This document shows, one piece after another, positions 20,786 to 22,229 of a stretch of 22,229 nt of DNA. The stretch comes from CANNBR01 sp964592275 (lineage in GTDB: Bacteria; Babelota; Babeliae; Babelales; CAIQNR01). Below the pieces are notes generated by a model. It saw only the letters and a list, made by a program, of their open reading frames with translations. It had not been told where the DNA came from and did no database searches. The stretch's first letter is position 1; each line of letters starts with the position of its first letter. The stretch lies in contig CAZQDJ010000018.1 in NCBI GenBank assembly GCA_964592275.1, positions 1 through 22,229 of the forward strand, written 5' to 3'. The position numbers and the translations under genes are program-made.

Positions 20786-22156
20786 ATCAAAATACGATGT
20801 CATGAGTTTTCTACGTGATTTTCTTTTAAGAGTTTTTTTATCTTTTTTAAGTGTTTCGTAGGCCTGTTTGAGAGCGAGTTGTTCTTGTCTATTCTGTTCT
20901 TCAAGTGAAAAGTCTTCTGGTGTGCATTGATCTACGAGTTCGTCCATTCGAACAATGATAGTATCGTTAAGAACGGGAACAACAGTAGCGATTTTATGAT
21001 TTTTGGTGATTAAGCGAGCCCCTCCAACAGAAGGGCAGTAATCAAAAGTAATGGAATGTGCATTAGGTGCAAAATATTCAAGCAAGTGAGTGATTGTTGG
21101 AACGAATGCAATAACGGGAAGTGGTGCAATAGGAAGTGATTTTCGATACCATGAATTCCCCCATTTAAGGTTCCAAAATTCTGTGTGACTTGGATCCATA
21201 TGCAGACAGCGAATGTTAGGTTCAGCAAGAATAGCTTCTATGGTAGCATCTTCATCATTTATAAGGTGAGAGCGATTTATTCGTTTGGTAAGTCGTATTC
21301 TTACTTGAGTAAGAGTGTCAGGTACTTTAAAATTGGCTCTGCTAGTAAATATTCTGCGAGAGAAGAGTTCTTTTTGTGTAGAAAAAAAATCTGAAGTTTG
21401 TACGTGATCTTCAGTTGAATAGAACAAGTAGGCTTTTTTAAAGAATGCGGTATCTCCAACAAGATAATCAGTTTCTTTTTGGATAGGTGTTGCAAGAAGA
21501 ACGAGCTGTTCTATTACAAAATGAGGTTGACTAATATTTTCTTGTTTTATTTTTGCCAAGTTAAGAGCAATATTTCCTCCATGACTGTATGCAATAAGGT
21601 TAATGTATGGTTCGAGTCCTTTTGACCTTAAAAGAGCTACTTCCTTTTCAAGTTCATGATAAAGTTTTTTTGCTTCAATATAGCGTTCTTTCATGTTTAA
21701 AAGGCCATTCCATCCAAACGTATAATAACGATGATCAACTGGTTGTTTTGTTTTATAAAAATTATAGGTTAATTCAAAGAGGCTTCGCATTGTTTGCGCC
21801 CCTGATTTACAGACTTTATTAAAAGGGTTGATGTAAGCAAGGCCAAGTCCTTGAGTGGCTGTGTTTTGATGGAAGTACGTATTTGCGCGCATATATTCAA
21901 GCGTTATAGAGTAAAGAGTATTCTTAACGTTGTTACGCATTATTTCATTGATAGTGGAAAGTGAAACTTGAACTGGTTTTAAAGTTCCATGAATGAATAT
22001 GGTAACAAGACAGGGTTTCGTCTTTTTTTTCATTACTTCTTCTACTTTTTCTATTATTTGTTCTTCTAGCGATGCTTGTAAAGAAATTGTGGGTTCTATT
22101 GGTAGAATGAGAGCGCTAAAAAGAAGAATGGACAAGAAAAAAGAGAATTGTTTCAT
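20744..22156 (-). CDS. Secreted alpha/beta hydrolase (lipase-like)
   Basis: A 470-residue exported protein with a signal peptide (KQFSFFLSILLFSALILP). The hydrolase fold begins at VTIFIHGT (51-58; the HG oxyanion segment). The nucleophile elbow is AYSHGGNIALNLAK with Ser190; it departs from the GxSxG pattern in having Ala at the first Gly position. Asp249 (YSTEDH) and His323 (PSHTEFW) are sensible acid and base residues. A charged, lysine-rich tail after 420 (LALKQAYETLKKDKKTLKRKSRRK) is not part of the fold. GAGGAA precedes the ATG. A lipase or esterase acting on host or envelope lipids is plausible; the substrate is unknown. Confidence 0.75.
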   Translation of the reverse strand: MKQFSFFLSILLFSALILPIEPTISLQASLEEQIIEKVEEVMKKKTKPCLVTIFIHGTLKPVQVSLSTINEIMRNNVKNTLYSITLEYMRANTYFHQNTATQGLGLAYINPFNKVCKSGAQTMRSLFELTYNFYKTKQPVDHRYYTFGWNGLLNMKERYIEAKKLYHELEKEVALLRSKGLEPYINLIAYSHGGNIALNLAKIKQENISQPHFVIEQLVLLATPIQKETDYLVGDTAFFKKAYLFYSTEDHVQTSDFFSTQKELFSRRIFTSRANFKVPDTLTQVRIRLTKRINRSHLINDEDATIEAILAEPNIRCLHMDPSHTEFWNLKWGNSWYRKSLPIAPLPVIAFVPTITHLLEYFAPNAHSITFDYCPSVGGARLITKNHKIATVVPVLNDTIIVRMDELVDQCTPEDFSLEEQNRQEQLALKQAYETLKKDKKTLKRKSRRKLMTSYFDLSRKMWPHQFPQF

Positions 22157-22229
22157 AGTAATTCCTCGAACTGTAGTGCTTTTTCAACAAATTGGTTATA
22201 CCAATGAAAGAATTGAAAGTGCAAGAATG

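Noticed and set aside
1..22229. tRNA or rRNA genes
   Set aside because: No T-arm-like GTTCGAATC context with matching acceptor arms, and no rRNA-like segment, was seen by eye on either strand.

Overview
The window is AT-rich, densely coding bacterial DNA. It carries peptidoglycan-precursor synthesis (glmU), a cell-shape actin (mreB), an outer-membrane-type beta-barrel ending in aromatic residues, many signal-peptide proteins with no recognisable family, and several proteins typical of host-associated bacteria: a SET-domain protein, two Fic proteins and a secreted alpha/beta hydrolase. Taken together this suggests a Gram-negative, host-dependent bacterium with a small genome. Candidatus Dependentiae (TM6, Babeliae) is my best guess, with intracellular Chlamydiae- or Rickettsiales-like lineages as alternatives. 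This assignment is an inference from gene content and style; no rRNA or tRNA is visible to fix it.

Layout: (1) 1-333, remnant of a PIN/VapC-type toxin. (2) 584-1213, SET-domain protein; 1310-1906, secreted protein of unknown function. (3) 2039-4151, a compact, translationally coupled polar amino acid ABC importer (binding protein, permease, ATPase), followed by a small exported protein. (4) 4479-7192 on the minus strand, a glmU-sbcD-like operon with a 4-bp overlap. (5) 7327-9078, an accessory patch: an intact fic gene, a frameshifted remnant of a second fic gene just upstream, a 293-bp MITE-like element with 18-bp inverted ends and a TAA duplication, and a perfect 60-bp palindrome touching it. 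(6) 9097-11560 minus, a secreted protein with 53-residue tandem repeats, an APH(6)-type small-molecule kinase and a membrane protein of unknown function. (7) 11693-13281 minus, an AbiE type IV toxin-antitoxin pair with a hairpin-rich leader. (8) 13590-14908 plus, an overlapping SRPBCC-MarR-EVE operon. (9) 15054-16312, a second fic gene preceded by helically phased repeats and followed by a coupled 38-codon ORF. (10) 16420-18891, a DUF3052-like protein, an exported protein whose frame breaks at a slippery A-AAA-AAC heptamer, and an outer-membrane barrel protein. (11) 18911-20785, mreB-rsmA. (12) 20744-22156 minus, a secreted hydrolase whose 3' end overlaps rsmA tail to tail by 42 bp.

How the genes fit together: the importer, GlmU, MreB and RsmA are housekeeping functions for nutrient capture, envelope building and ribosome maturation. 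SET, Fic, hydrolase and repeat proteins are candidates for host interaction, while AbiE, the PIN remnant and the fic/MITE patch mark accessory turnover. The most unusual items are the slippery-site split gene, the fic remnant-MITE-palindrome cluster, and the regularly spaced repeats before both fic genes.
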